A DNA stretch of 64,000 nt from NCBI GenBank assembly GCA_965199555.1, contig CBDASJ010000006.1, forward strand, positions 806,001 to 870,000, written 5' to 3'. Under the pieces are notes generated by a model. That model made no database searches, was not told the DNA's origin, and saw only the letters and a program-made list of their open reading frames with translations. Made by a program: the position numbers and the translations under genes. Positions 49,513 through 58,371 of this stretch are shown here, piece after piece. Each line of letters begins with the position of its first letter. The first letter of the stretch is position 1. The stretch comes from LMUY01 sp965199555 (lineage in GTDB: Bacteria > Pseudomonadota > Alphaproteobacteria > Acetobacterales > Acetobacteraceae).

Positions 49513-50397
49513 TCACTTCCGAAGCGCGCGGACGAAGTCAGCCACAGCTTGCCCGATTTCCGCTCCGCTCGATTCCTGCAGGAAATGGACGCCCTTCACG
49601 CGCAGCTCGGTTTGGTTCTGGAGGCCTTCGCAGAAGGCGGCGAACCGGCCGATGCCGATGAAGCCCGGATCGCCGCGGACCCATAGTTTGGGGATCGGCG
49701 TGTCCTTGAGCCATCCGGAAAAACCCGAAACAATGTCCGCCACGTCCGCCGGCGTCCCATCCAGCGGAATCTGCCGTGGCCACGTCAGCGTTGGCCGCCG
49801 GTCTTCGCCGGCGTTGAGGAACGGGCGACGGTATTCCGTCTTGTCGGCCTCCGTCAGGTGCTCCTTCTCCGTCTCGATCACGAACGCCTCGACGAAGAGG
49901 TTGTCGCGCAGGACCATCTCGTCGCCCGCGGCCGATCGAAACGCTCCGATGATGTCGCGGGCGGCGTCGTCGGGAAAGTCGCTCCAGGTCAGCGGCAGCG
50001 GCGCCGCCTCCATGTGAGCGATGCCCTGAACGCGATCCGCGTGCTGGTGAGCCCAGTCGAAGCCGAGCGTCGCGCCCCAGTCGTGGATCACGAGGATGAC
50101 GTCGCGATCGAGGCCCAGCTCTTCCCAGAGGGCAAACAGGAACTCGCGCTGTTCGACATAGGTGTAACGGTCAGGCCCCGAGTTCGGCAGCTTGTCGGAG
50201 TCGCCCATGCCGATCAGGTCGCAGGCGATGAGCCGGCCGAGACCAACGCAGGCGGGCATGACCTTGCGCCACAGATAGGAGCTGGTCGGATTGCCGTGCT
50301 GGAAGACGATCGGCGCGCCTTCGCCCTCGTCGATATAGGCCATTTTCCGGCCTCTGATCTCGATGAACTTCTTGGGCGCGAAAGGGCCGTCGGTCAC
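49513..50397 (-). CDS. Haloalkane dehalogenase (LinB-like, HLD-II), copy 2
   Basis: 294 aa from GTG 50397, chosen because AAGGAG lies about eight bases upstream and the length then matches LinB; ATG 50439 with GGGAGGG is the alternative (308 aa). Catalytic residues: N36 and W107 (halide), D106 (VIHDWGATLGFDW), E130 (HMEAAP), H271 (GVHFLQESSG). It is clearly a paralogue of copy 1, not a recent duplicate: the cap region and C-terminus differ, which suggests a different halide-substrate range. First gene of the pair, divergent from a TetR gene. Confidence 0.92.
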   Translation of the reverse strand: MTDGPFAPKKFIEIRGRKMAYIDEGEGAPIVFQHGNPTSSYLWRKVMPACVGLGRLIACDLIGMGDSDKLPNSGPDRYTYVEQREFLFALWEELGLDRDVILVIHDWGATLGFDWAHQHADRVQGIAHMEAAPLPLTWSDFPDDAARDIIGAFRSAAGDEMVLRDNLFVEAFVIETEKEHLTEADKTEYRRPFLNAGEDRRPTLTWPRQIPLDGTPADVADIVSGFSGWLKDTPIPKLWVRGDPGFIGIGRFAAFCEGLQNQTELRVKGVHFLQESSGAEIGQAVADFVRALRK

Positions 50398-50461
50398 TTG
50401 GCTGCTCCTTGATAGTTCGCCCGAGCCGATGGGAGCCATACCCTCCCACCCGCTTGCGATT

Positions 50462-50478
50462 TAGTGGAGTGACCATTA
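50462..50478. promoter_or_regulatory. Candidate TetR operator upstream of the dehalogenases
   Basis: TAGTGGAGTGACCATTA: six-base arms TAGTGG/CCATTA with one mismatch around a five-base centre, located between the divergent dehalogenase and TetR genes. Size and place fit a TetR-family operator controlling both. Confidence 0.5.
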
Positions 50479-50541
50479 CAATACGCGAAGCGCCAGTCAA
50501 TCGCTTCTTTAGCGTCCAATCCAAAACAAGGCATTTCCTGT

Positions 50542-51117
50542 ATGGGACGACCTCGCGGCTACGACATGGAGGAGGCGATAGCCGCCGCCACCAACCTGTT
50601 CTGGCGGGGGTACGACAGGACCTCGCTCACCGATTTGACCGGTGCCTTGAAGATTTCGCCCGCCAGTTTCTATCATGCGTTCGAAAGCAAGGAGGCGCTC
50701 TTCCGCCGCGTGGTCGACGACTACATCGTCTTCCAAGCCGAAGCGTTCGAACGCGCCTTCCAGGCCTCGACGACTCGTGCCGGCGTAAGGGTTCTGCTCC
50801 TTGGCTACGTCGATGTGGTGACCGATCCAGGCCACGCGCCAGGCTGTCTCGTTGTCAACAGCTCACCGGCGACCGAAGTCGGCGACGCCCTGCGGCAATG
50901 GCTGGCAGAATTTCGAGAGGCGCTGCGTGTCCGACTGGAAGAGCGATTTTCTAGGGACCGCACGGACGGCAAGCTGCCCGATGATTTCGACCCGAAAGTG
51001 ATGGCTCGCTTCGTCGTGACCGTGGCGGGCGGCCTTGCCGTCGAGGCGCAGGCAGGGGCCGGGAAACAGGAGCTATATTCGGCCGTCGATGTCGCCATAG
51101 CGCCGTTTCCCGGATGA
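50542..51117 (+). CDS. TetR-family regulator, next to dehalogenases
   Basis: 191 aa. N-terminal TetR helix-turn-helix (GRPRGYDMEEAIAAATNLFW, then TSLTDLTGALKISPASFYHAFESKEALF, residues ~2-52); ligand domain with APGCLVVNSS as in the AcrR/YP-type group. Divergent from the dehalogenase pair, so it probably represses them and itself, with a halogenated or related compound as inducer (inference). Confidence 0.9.
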   Translation: MGRPRGYDMEEAIAAATNLFWRGYDRTSLTDLTGALKISPASFYHAFESKEALFRRVVDDYIVFQAEAFERAFQASTTRAGVRVLLLGYVDVVTDPGHAPGCLVVNSSPATEVGDALRQWLAEFREALRVRLEERFSRDRTDGKLPDDFDPKVMARFVVTVAGGLAVEAQAGAGKQELYSAVDVAIAPFPG

Positions 51118-51172
51118 GCCTGCCAACGATGCGACATTCGACGATTCAGACGCAGGGCCTCGCGAAACGGCC

Positions 51173-51529
51173 ATGAGCGACGACGACCTCATGGAGATCT
51201 TTGCCGCGCTCGGCCCCGTAACGATCCGGCGCATGTTCAGCGGCAAAGGTGTTTACGTCGACGGCGTGATCGTCGCCATAGAGTATGAGGACGAGCTGCG
51301 GCTTAAGGCTGACGTCGTCAGCGCACCTGACTTCGCGGCCGCCGGCGCGACACAATGGACTTATCACGGGCACCGTGGTGCAGTGTTGATGCCCTACTGG
51401 TCCATTCCGGAAGAAGCGTTCGACGACCCGGACCTGATGGACCATTGGACGAGGCGTGCGCTGGGCGCGGGGTTGCGCGCAAGCGTAGGCAAAGCTTCTC
51501 GGGTCGAGCGTAAGAAGCGACGGGCTTGA
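51173..51529 (+). CDS. TfoX N-terminal-domain protein
   Basis: 118 aa. TfoX/Sxy N-terminal pattern: LGPVTIRRMFSGKGVYVDGVIVAI, ELRLKAD, and MPYWSIPEEAFDDPDLM. The C-terminal Sxy domain is absent, as is common for stand-alone bacterial forms of unknown role. It follows the TetR gene by 55 bp on the same strand. Confidence 0.85.
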   Translation: MSDDDLMEIFAALGPVTIRRMFSGKGVYVDGVIVAIEYEDELRLKADVVSAPDFAAAGATQWTYHGHRGAVLMPYWSIPEEAFDDPDLMDHWTRRALGAGLRASVGKASRVERKKRRA

Positions 51530-51602
51530 AACAGATCGCCTCCTTCGCCGATTGCCGAGCAGCCCGCGCATGCACGGACAGCCGCAGGCGATCGGGAGAC
51601 GA

Positions 51603-52355
51603 TCAAACCTCGGTCATGCCGCCGTCGACGGACAATTCGACGCCAGTGATGAAACTCGCCTCGTCCGACGCGAGGAACGTGACGGCGGCGGCGACCTCGT
51701 CGGCCCGTCCAATGCGCCCTACCGGAATATGCGCCACCATCGCCGCCGCAATTTTCGCCGTGTCGGAGTGGCTCGCGGCGAGGTTGTTGTGCAGCGGCGT
51801 GTCGATCGGACCGGGGCTAACCGCGTTGACGCGGATGCGACGGTCCTTCAGCTCGACCGTCCAGGTGCGGGCGAAGGCGCGCACGGCTGCCTTGGCGGCA
51901 CTGTAGCTGCTCGAGCCGGGCAGGCCCTTCACGTTGGCGATCGACGTCGTCAGCACGATCGCGCCGCCGTCCGACAGCAGCGGGAGCGCCTTCTGCACCA
52001 CGAAGAGGACGCCCTTCACGTTCAGATCGAACACGTGGTCGAACTGCTCTTCCGTGATGTCGGCCAGCTTGCCCGGCGTTCCGCCGCCGGCATTGGCGAA
52101 CACGATGTCGAGGCGGCCGTGGCGCTTCTTGATCGCGTCGAACAGGCTGTCCAGCTCATCGAGCCGGCTCACGTCGGCCTGCACCGCCATCGCGTCAGGC
52201 CCGAGCTCGGCCGAGGCGGCGTCGAGCCTCGCCTGATCGCGTGCGGCTATGACGACCTTGGCGCCTTCTGCAATGAAACGCCTGGCGGTTGCGAGGCCGA
52301 TGCCGCTGCTCCCGCCGGTGATGAGCGCAATCTTCCCGTCGAGCATGTTCTGCAT
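51603..52355 (-). CDS. Classical SDR dehydrogenase
   Basis: 250 aa; GAGAGG precedes the ATG. NAD(P) site TGGSSGIG near 14-21, ANAGGG, catalytic Ser and YSAAK, and tail GVELSVDGGMTEV. Similar in size and pattern to the cyclodiene-diol dehydrogenases (LinC-like) and 3-oxoacyl-ACP reductase relatives; specificity cannot be assigned. Third gene of a set that starts at 54330. Confidence 0.88.
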   Translation of the reverse strand: MQNMLDGKIALITGGSSGIGLATARRFIAEGAKVVIAARDQARLDAASAELGPDAMAVQADVSRLDELDSLFDAIKKRHGRLDIVFANAGGGTPGKLADITEEQFDHVFDLNVKGVLFVVQKALPLLSDGGAIVLTTSIANVKGLPGSSSYSAAKAAVRAFARTWTVELKDRRIRVNAVSPGPIDTPLHNNLAASHSDTAKIAAAMVAHIPVGRIGRADEVAAAVTFLASDEASFITGVELSVDGGMTEV

Positions 52356-52436
52356 GGTTCAGACCTCTCGTTGTGTTTGATCATTTCTAGCTTGGAGCCG
52401 AGCCCGAGGGCGCTTCGGTTCGAGGTGCTTGCGGCG

Positions 52437-53303
52437 CTAGGCGAGGAACTGCCGCACGGCCGCAATGATGGCGTCAGGGTTTTCCTCCATCAGCCAGTGC
52501 GCGGCCGATGGAACGACGACACCCGAGACATCCTCGGCGACGAGCTGCATCAGCGCTTGCGTCCGGGCGCCATTGGAGGCCTCGCCGCCCATGGCGAGCA
52601 CCGGGATCGTGAGCTTTCCCTGTTCAAGAGAGGCCTTGTTGTCGACCGCATCCTGCTCGAACGCGTTGAACTGCGCGAAGCCCGCTCGCATCGCGCCCGG
52701 CAACGCGTAGAGCGCCGCGTAATGCTCCCGCATCGACTCGCTGATGTGGGCGGGGTCGAGCGAGAAATCGTTCCAGAAGTGGTCGAGATAGATGCGCTCG
52801 CGACCCGCCACCAATCGCTCCATGTCGGGGCCGCCGAAGCCGAAATGCCAAGTCTTGGGATTGGCGAGGATCTGCTCCCAAGGACCGACGCCGGGGATCG
52901 GCGCTTCCATCTGCGCCCAGCGGCTCACCCGCTCGCGATGTTGCGCGGCGAAGGCGAAACAGACGAGGCTGCCCATGTCGTTGCTCACCAGCGCGGCCTG
53001 ATCGACACCGAGCGTGTCGAGCACCCCGGCCATGTCACCGGCCTGGGTCTTCTTGTCGTAGCCGCCATCCGGCTTGGACGAGAGCCCGAGACCCCGGAGG
53101 TCGGGAACGATCACCGTATGAGTGTCGGCCAGCGCGGCCGCCAGCGGCGCCCACGAATCGCCGGTCACGCCGTAGCCGTGCAGCAGCAGGGCGGCTGGTC
53201 CGCTGCCGCCGATCCGGACGTGAATGGCAGCGCCGTTTGTCTCGATGATCTGGGTGGTGAAGCTGTCGGGGAAAGGCGTCAGTTCGCCGTTGGTATGTGC
53301 CAT
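52437..53303 (-). CDS. Alpha/beta hydrolase with Asp nucleophile (epoxide hydrolase/dehalogenase-like)
   Basis: 288 aa. Oxyanion motif LLHGYGVTGDSW near 41-51, nucleophile D109 in VSNDMGS, and late His in AAHWLMEENP. Aspartate instead of serine places it with epoxide hydrolases and dehalogenases. The fluoroacetate-dehalogenase Arg pair after the nucleophile is missing, so epoxide hydrolysis seems more likely. Located between two SDR genes. Confidence 0.85.
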   Translation of the reverse strand: MAHTNGELTPFPDSFTTQIIETNGAAIHVRIGGSGPAALLLHGYGVTGDSWAPLAAALADTHTVIVPDLRGLGLSSKPDGGYDKKTQAGDMAGVLDTLGVDQAALVSNDMGSLVCFAFAAQHRERVSRWAQMEAPIPGVGPWEQILANPKTWHFGFGGPDMERLVAGRERIYLDHFWNDFSLDPAHISESMREHYAALYALPGAMRAGFAQFNAFEQDAVDNKASLEQGKLTIPVLAMGGEASNGARTQALMQLVAEDVSGVVVPSAAHWLMEENPDAIIAAVRQFLA

Positions 53304-53388
53304 GGTCGTCGAACTCTGGTTATTGACAAGGGTGGAGCGCCGTGTCCGGATCGCTCGGTGCGGGGCTCCGGCCCCGAAGCGGCCTGGG

Positions 53389-54330
53389 TCAGCTCATGAC
53401 GAAGCGGTGCACCGCTTCGTCGGCATGGTCCTGATAGGTCGTGTTCGCCAGTTCCGGCATGATCGTGCTCTGGTCGACGACGGGACCGGTGAGCGCGTTG
53501 GCCTTGCTCGCGTAGAACACGCCGCTCTTCAGCGCCGGATCATTCAACGCCTCGAGGTAGCGCCCGGCCCCCTTGTCGACGCCTTGCACGATGCCCAGCA
53601 CCGGCATGACGATCGGCATCAGCACGTATTTCATCAGAACGCGCACCGGCAGCGGGAAATCGCGCGCGACCTTGGTGCCGGCGGTGTTGCCGGGGCTGAT
53701 CGTGATGAGCCGCAGCCCGGGGGTGCGCCGCGCGAGCGCCGCCAGCCACATCGCGCCGACCAGCTTGACCTGCCCGTAAGCGAGCGTGCTGTCGGGTTTG
53801 CGGTCGCGGAAGTAAGCCCCGTCGCACAGCGCGGCGAACTCGTTCACCGAGCCCGTCGTCAGCGCGGGGCGCTTCATGCCGAGCTTGGGCACCCCGCGGG
53901 CGGCCTCGCTGCCGGCGAAGACCGCGGCGTGGATCAGCTTCCCGGCGGCGATGAGGCCTTCGAGTAGGACGACATGGCCGAGAACGTTGGATGCGAAGAT
54001 CTCCGTCACACCCGATTTGGACGGCGCAAGCGGCGTCTTGCCCCCGGAGCCGCCGGCGTTCATCACCAGATCGTCGATCGGCTCGGTCAGCGCGGCGAGC
54101 GCTGCTCGGACCGACGCGAGGTCGGCGACATCGACAATGAGGACCTCGAAGATTGCCTTGCCCGTCGCCTTCTCGAGTTCGCCCTTCGCGGCATTGGCCT
54201 TGGTCCGGTCGCGGCAGCCGAGATAGATCGTCCGGTACTGGTCCGACGCCGCCAGCTGGCGGGCCGCTTCCTTGCCGAGACCGGCGTTCGCGCCCGTAAC
54301 CAGCGCCACTTTCCCGCGACTACGATCCAC
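53389..54330 (-). CDS. SDR oxidoreductase (protochlorophyllide reductase-like)
   Basis: 313 aa from GTG with GGAGGG upstream. TGANAGLG site at ~14-21, NAGGSGGKTP, and the Y-K pair in YGQVKLVGAMW; an insertion (KLGMKRPALTTGSVNE) typical of the WWOX/POR-like SDR branch. First of three co-directional genes behind a divergent TetR gene. Substrate unknown. Confidence 0.85.
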   Translation of the reverse strand: MDRSRGKVALVTGANAGLGKEAARQLAASDQYRTIYLGCRDRTKANAAKGELEKATGKAIFEVLIVDVADLASVRAALAALTEPIDDLVMNAGGSGGKTPLAPSKSGVTEIFASNVLGHVVLLEGLIAAGKLIHAAVFAGSEAARGVPKLGMKRPALTTGSVNEFAALCDGAYFRDRKPDSTLAYGQVKLVGAMWLAALARRTPGLRLITISPGNTAGTKVARDFPLPVRVLMKYVLMPIVMPVLGIVQGVDKGAGRYLEALNDPALKSGVFYASKANALTGPVVDQSTIMPELANTTYQDHADEAVHRFVMS

Positions 54331-54349
54331 CTTGCCCTCCGCCGGTCAT

Positions 54350-54371
54350 TTAACTACCCTTGAGTAGCTAA
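54350..54371. promoter_or_regulatory. Candidate TetR operator (22-bp palindrome)
   Basis: Arms TTAACTAC and GTAGCTAA (one mismatch) separated by six bases (CCTTGA), midway between the divergent SDR (54330) and TetR (54409) starts. It is AT-rich against the background and of the size bound by TetR-family dimers. Confidence 0.65.
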
Positions 54372-54408
54372 TAAGCATGGGGCGGCGGAGTCAAGGGTTG
54401 TGTACGCG

Positions 54409-55023
54409 ATGGTAGCCAATGCTCAGGAAAAAAGACGGCCCGGACGCCCCCGTGAATTCGATCCGGACGCAGCGCTCGACCGGGCGGTGGAGCTGTTCTG
54501 GGCGGATGGATTCGAAGGCGTCGACGTCGAGCGTATCGCCCGTGCCGCCGGCGTCACGAAGCCCAGCCTGTACAAGCTATTCGGCGACAAGTCCTCGCTC
54601 TTTCGTCACGCCCTGCACCGTTACGGACAGACGATTGGCGCCGCGCCGCTGATCGCCTTCGAGGCGGAGGCGGATCTCAAGAACGCGGTCCGGGCCCTGC
54701 TCGAGGGCACGGTAAAGGCCGCCACCACGCAAGGCCGTCCGAGCGGCTGCCTCATGGCCTGCGTCGCGGTGACCCAGGCCGAGCGATCCGACGAGATCCG
54801 GGCGACGCTCGCGCAGGGGCTCGCCAGGCTGACGGACGTCGTGCGGCGGCGCTTCGGCGAGGAGACGAACAGCGGACGCCTCTCCCCCTCCACTCCGACG
54901 CTAACGAGAAGCCGTCTGGTCGTGGACCTGATGCAGGGTCTGATGCTTCGGGCGCGCGCCGGAGCGAGTCGCTCGGACCTGTTGGAGGATATTCCCGACT
55001 ACGTGAAGCTCGTTCTCGGCTGA
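54409..55023 (+). CDS. TetR-family regulator, next to SDR/hydrolase genes
   Basis: 204 aa from ATG 54409 (GTG 54400 in frame). DNA-binding domain RPGRPREFDPDAALDRAVELFW, then VDVERIARAAGVTKPSLYKLFGDKSSLF. C-terminal block GRPSGCLMACVAVTQAE is typical of one large TetR subgroup. Likely represses the divergent SDR/hydrolase/SDR set through the 22-bp palindrome. Confidence 0.9.
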   Translation: MVANAQEKRRPGRPREFDPDAALDRAVELFWADGFEGVDVERIARAAGVTKPSLYKLFGDKSSLFRHALHRYGQTIGAAPLIAFEAEADLKNAVRALLEGTVKAATTQGRPSGCLMACVAVTQAERSDEIRATLAQGLARLTDVVRRRFGEETNSGRLSPSTPTLTRSRLVVDLMQGLMLRARAGASRSDLLEDIPDYVKLVLG

Positions 55024-55416
55024 AGAGCTCAGCATTTGCCTACTGTCACTTGGAGTGAGGAGCTGAAACAGACCAGTCGCCATTAGAATCATTTGGCGCG
55101 ATGAGCGAACGAGAGTGCGTCGCGCGGTTCAAATGCCGCCCGCTCTCCCGAGTTCGCTCTAGCGCGCCTTACTGCGCCAAGCCGCGCGGATCTCCTAAGC
55201 TTACCCAAGCCACTACTTTGTCAGGCGGGCCGGGCAGGATGAAGGCGGGCACTACGTCTACGCTATACCACTCTGATCGCGTTCGTCAGCGGGGGTGAAT
55301 GGGCAGAGCGCAAACGGTTAGACTTCTCGCGCCAGCGGTTGACATCGCGGTAGACTTGGCGAGCCGTTCCGTTCATGATTTCGAGATGCCCGCTGATGAA
55401 GGGTCATGAGGAGCCT
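55024..55416. other. Gene-free stretch of about 390 bp
   Basis: No supported coding frame. An 8-bp inverted repeat GAGCGAAC (55103-55110) / GTTCGCTC (55152-55159) could form a long-loop hairpin. A short word near 55165-55180 resembles one near 48417-48432. Function unclear. Confidence 0.4.
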
Positions 55417-55716
55417 TCAGGTGCTTTCCTTGACGCCTTCGGCGAGCACTACCCTGTAGCTCGCCCCCCTGAGCCGGTGTGATTTTGCCTCCTGATAGAC
55501 AGAGCTGTCGTACCAGGCGTGCGCCGCCTGCATGTCATCGAACTCAAGGACGACCACACCATCGACCGGCGGACCTTCCAGCGCTTCGGCTCTGCCGTAG
55601 AACACAAGGGGTTTAATTTTGTGATCGCCCCGCGCGAGGCGCGCGAGGCGGGTATACTCGCCCATCTCGGCTTGGTCCGTCACTGCGTCGCGGACGAAGA
55701 TCACGTAAGCAGTCAT
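55417..55716 (-). CDS. DUF1330 family protein
   Basis: 99 aa; AAGGAG precedes the ATG. Dimeric alpha-beta barrel pattern of DUF1330: YVIFVRDAVTD, KPLVFYGRAEALEG, VVVLEFDDMQAAHAWYDS. Small-molecule binding or monooxygenase-like role suspected for the family; none established. Last gene of a five-gene set, 17 bp after the alcohol dehydrogenase. Confidence 0.88.
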   Translation of the reverse strand: MTAYVIFVRDAVTDQAEMGEYTRLARLARGDHKIKPLVFYGRAEALEGPPVDGVVVLEFDDMQAAHAWYDSSVYQEAKSHRLRGASYRVVLAEGVKEST

Positions 55717-55733
55717 GCGGCGGCTCCTTGGGA

Positions 55734-56756
55734 TCAGGCGAAACGGCGCGGGCGCACGATCACGGGCTTCAGGTCGGACTGGGCAAGCACCTCGGGAGCG
55801 TCCTCGGCGTCGTAGGGCGTCATCACAAGCTCAGGGTGGAGGTGGCCGCAACGCAGAAGCTCAAGCACCTTCGGCAAGTGCGGGGTAATGCTAGCCAGGC
55901 CCGTTGAAAAGGTGATGTCGCGCTTGTAGAGCTCCCATACGGGGATCGGCGTATCCTGAAAGAACATGGCGAGGTTGGATAGATGGCCGCCCGGTGCAAG
56001 GCATATGCAGGATTGTGCGAGTTGGTCTGGCTGACGGGCGGCGTTGATCACAACCGGAAACCGCGAGTGATGTCTTTCCGGTTCAATGGTGGCGAAAACA
56101 GTCGCACCGAGCTTCTGGGCGACTTCTCGACGACGCTCGTCTGCATCGACGAAGACGACACCATCGGCACCTCCTGCCACGGCGTGATCCACCGCGAAGA
56201 GGCCCAGGCTCGGCAGGCTACTGTTGACCAGGACTGATGCGCCTGGATGCTTGGACAAGCCGCGCCAGACGGCAATGTAGGCGTCGGTGAGATTGTCGCT
56301 CGCGCTGGCGGCGGAAACGGGATCGATTCCCTCAGGCAGGCGAGTCAACATGCCGTCGGCGAAGGGCACTCGCACCTCCTCGGAGAACAGCCCGCCCCAG
56401 GCGCCGCCGATCGGCACTCCGTAGCCAGCCAGCCCCGGTGCCGACGTGCAGGCGGATTGGAGGCCGCGCCGGCACTCGGTGCACACCCCGCAGGAGATGT
56501 GCCATGGCACCACAACCAAGTCGCCAGGTGCCACCGTCCGGACCTCGTCGCCGACATCGAGCACTTCAGCCACGCACTCATGCCCGATCGGAAACTCGCT
56601 GCCGAAGTCGACGTGGCCGCCAATGATACGCCGGTCGAGGTCGCAGGTCGTCGAAGCCACGGGACGAACGATCGCCTGGAGCGGCCCCTCGATCGAAAGG
56701 TCAGCCGCTTCTCGCCAGGCGAGCTTCCCGACCGACACAAAATGGAGGGCTCTCAT
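55734..56756 (-). CDS. Zinc-type medium-chain alcohol dehydrogenase
   Basis: 340 aa; GGAGA upstream of the ATG. Catalytic-zinc ligands Cys (TTCDLD near 38) and GHE (near 59-61); structural-zinc Cys cluster CGVCTECRRGLQSAC near 89-103; nucleotide-binding region degenerate (SLPSLGLFAVDHA). It would oxidise an alcohol such as one released by a dehalogenase or hydrolase in the same island (inference). Confidence 0.87.
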   Translation of the reverse strand: MRALHFVSVGKLAWREAADLSIEGPLQAIVRPVASTTCDLDRRIIGGHVDFGSEFPIGHECVAEVLDVGDEVRTVAPGDLVVVPWHISCGVCTECRRGLQSACTSAPGLAGYGVPIGGAWGGLFSEEVRVPFADGMLTRLPEGIDPVSAASASDNLTDAYIAVWRGLSKHPGASVLVNSSLPSLGLFAVDHAVAGGADGVVFVDADERRREVAQKLGATVFATIEPERHHSRFPVVINAARQPDQLAQSCICLAPGGHLSNLAMFFQDTPIPVWELYKRDITFSTGLASITPHLPKVLELLRCGHLHPELVMTPYDAEDAPEVLAQSDLKPVIVRPRRFA

Positions 56757-56871
56757 GCGTCAGTCTCCGGAGGGGTCGCGACGTTCCGTCCCGTCAGCAG
56801 CAATCGAGCGGTGCCGAGGACGGCGCGCAACGGCCTTTGTAGACCATTGACGTCCACGGTAAAATCGTTTG

Positions 56872-57486
56872 TCATTCGTCGGTTTGCTCGAGTGCGCGCG
56901 CTGAGCGCTGGAGCTGATTGTCGGGTTCCCATTCGAGCTGCAGCTGCGTCGTCTCCATCACATTTCCGATCAGAGCGTAGGCGCCGATGATGATGATCAG
57001 TTCGATCACTTGCCGCTCATCGAGCAAAGTTTTGACTGCGTTGAAAGTCTCTCCCGTCACCACGCCGTTGCGGATCTGCTCGTCGATGAAAGCCAGGATG
57101 ACGCGATCCTCGTCGGTGAAGAGCGGGCTGCGGATGTCTCCCTGCTGCAGGGCCGCGAGCTGCTCATCCGTGATCGCGGCGTCATCGCGTGCGATCGTGA
57201 AATGCCATGCCCATCCGTAGTTTGCGTTGCGCACATGGTCGACATGCATGATCGCCAGTTCACGATGACGCACGTCGAGCGCTAGGTCTCCAAGCATCGC
57301 GTGCACCAGAGCGCCAAGCGGACCGAAGGTCGACGGGGCATGGGCGAGCATGCGGAATAGATTGTCCTGCACGAAGCCGAGCTGATCCCACACCGGCTTG
57401 ACGGCGGGACTGCCGGTATCGGCATAGCGGAGCCGGGGTGTCGTTTCGGGAAACTGATATCCGTCGGGGATGTAGGGGTGGCTCAC
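56872..57486 (-). CDS. Carboxymuconolactone decarboxylase-like (AhpD-fold) protein
   Basis: 204 aa from GTG 57486 with AAAGGA about eight bases upstream; the frame runs further to 57564. CMD-fold pattern: RHRELAIMHVDHVRNANYGWAWH, then DEDRVILAFIDEQIRNG and QVIELIIIIGAYALIGNVM. The peroxidatic CxxC of AhpD is absent, so it is not a typical alkylhydroperoxidase; the exact reaction is unknown. Confidence 0.85.
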   Translation of the reverse strand: MSHPYIPDGYQFPETTPRLRYADTGSPAVKPVWDQLGFVQDNLFRMLAHAPSTFGPLGALVHAMLGDLALDVRHRELAIMHVDHVRNANYGWAWHFTIARDDAAITDEQLAALQQGDIRSPLFTDEDRVILAFIDEQIRNGVVTGETFNAVKTLLDERQVIELIIIIGAYALIGNVMETTQLQLEWEPDNQLQRSARALEQTDE

Positions 57487-57707
57487 GGTTGTCGTCCTTT
57501 GTGGTCCGGCGTAGCTAGGGAGTGATCGCACGTGTCGCGCGCCGAGTTCGCGCGCCCGGTTCAAAGCCAGCGCCGGGGAATGTTGCTTGCCGGCGTGCCG
57601 GCAGTGGCCGGTTTACCTCTAGTCCGCGCGAACGCGACCGGACAGACGTCGCGGGACTTCGCGGCACTTCATGGCGCGGGGGAAGGCTCTACCGTCACCG
57701 CCGCCAC

Positions 57708-58331
57708 TCACTCGTCGAACGGCGCATTGTTCAGCATGGTCGGTACGTCCGGCATCGGGATCGGCGCCCGATTCTGTGCGATGTGCGTGCAGATGTGAAA
57801 AAAGTGCGGATAGGGCTGCTTGCTGTCGAGCTCTTTCGTCAGCGTATCGTTGAACGCGCGCTTGAAGCTCAGTCTCGGATAGCGGCGTACGACCTCGGCG
57901 ACGTCGGCGGGATCCAGCTTCGCGTCCGCCAAGCCGACGACGTCGTGCACGACGCCAAGCTCCATCAGGCGGCTGGTATCGTCACGAAACAGATTGATGT
58001 CCCATGTGTGGAGCGCGATGTTGTCCCAGACGCTCTGCGCCCGCTCGCGCGAGATCCCCTTGCCGATGAGGAATGTCCGCGCCGCGCCTGCTCCCTCGAT
58101 CTCGAAGCGGTGCGGGCCATGAGCATGCTCGGTGAGACCCAGGTCGTGCAGCACGGACGACAGGAACATGAGCTCGCTATCGACCCTGGTGCCCTCTGCT
58201 TGAGCGAAAAGCTCGCTGAACCAGTAGCAGCGCATGACATGGTTGAAGAGGAAGTCGGAGGACACCGAACGCGCCAGCGCTTCGGCCTGTCGCACTATGC
58301 TGCTGTCTGGGATCCTGATGTCTGCGATCAT
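57708..58331 (-). CDS. HD-domain hydrolase, cyanamide hydratase-like
   Basis: 207 aa from ATG 58331 with AAGGA seven bases upstream. Metal ligands of the HD fold: H31 (FNHVMRCYWF), H62-D63 (VLHDLGLTEH) and a later Asp near 130-136. HRFEIEGAGAARTFL and QSVWDNIALHTW are shared with the HD family that includes fungal cyanamide hydratase. Cyanamide or another nitrile-like compound is a guess; phosphohydrolase activity cannot be excluded. Confidence 0.8.
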   Translation of the reverse strand: MIADIRIPDSSIVRQAEALARSVSSDFLFNHVMRCYWFSELFAQAEGTRVDSELMFLSSVLHDLGLTEHAHGPHRFEIEGAGAARTFLIGKGISRERAQSVWDNIALHTWDINLFRDDTSRLMELGVVHDVVGLADAKLDPADVAEVVRRYPRLSFKRAFNDTLTKELDSKQPYPHFFHICTHIAQNRAPIPMPDVPTMLNNAPFDE

Positions 58332-58371
58332 GACCATGTCCTTCGGTTTCTTCTGATTGGCCGTTGCGGGA

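Noticed and set aside
55101..55298. 65-residue frame in the gene-free stretch
   Set aside because: Cys/Arg/Pro-rich with no domain or conserved pattern; overlaps an inverted repeat.
57532..57798. 88-residue frame with a Tat-like RRGMLLAGVPAVAGL segment
   Set aside because: The segment is suggestive, but the rest shows no domain and the 3' end overlaps the HD gene antisense; probably chance or a relic.
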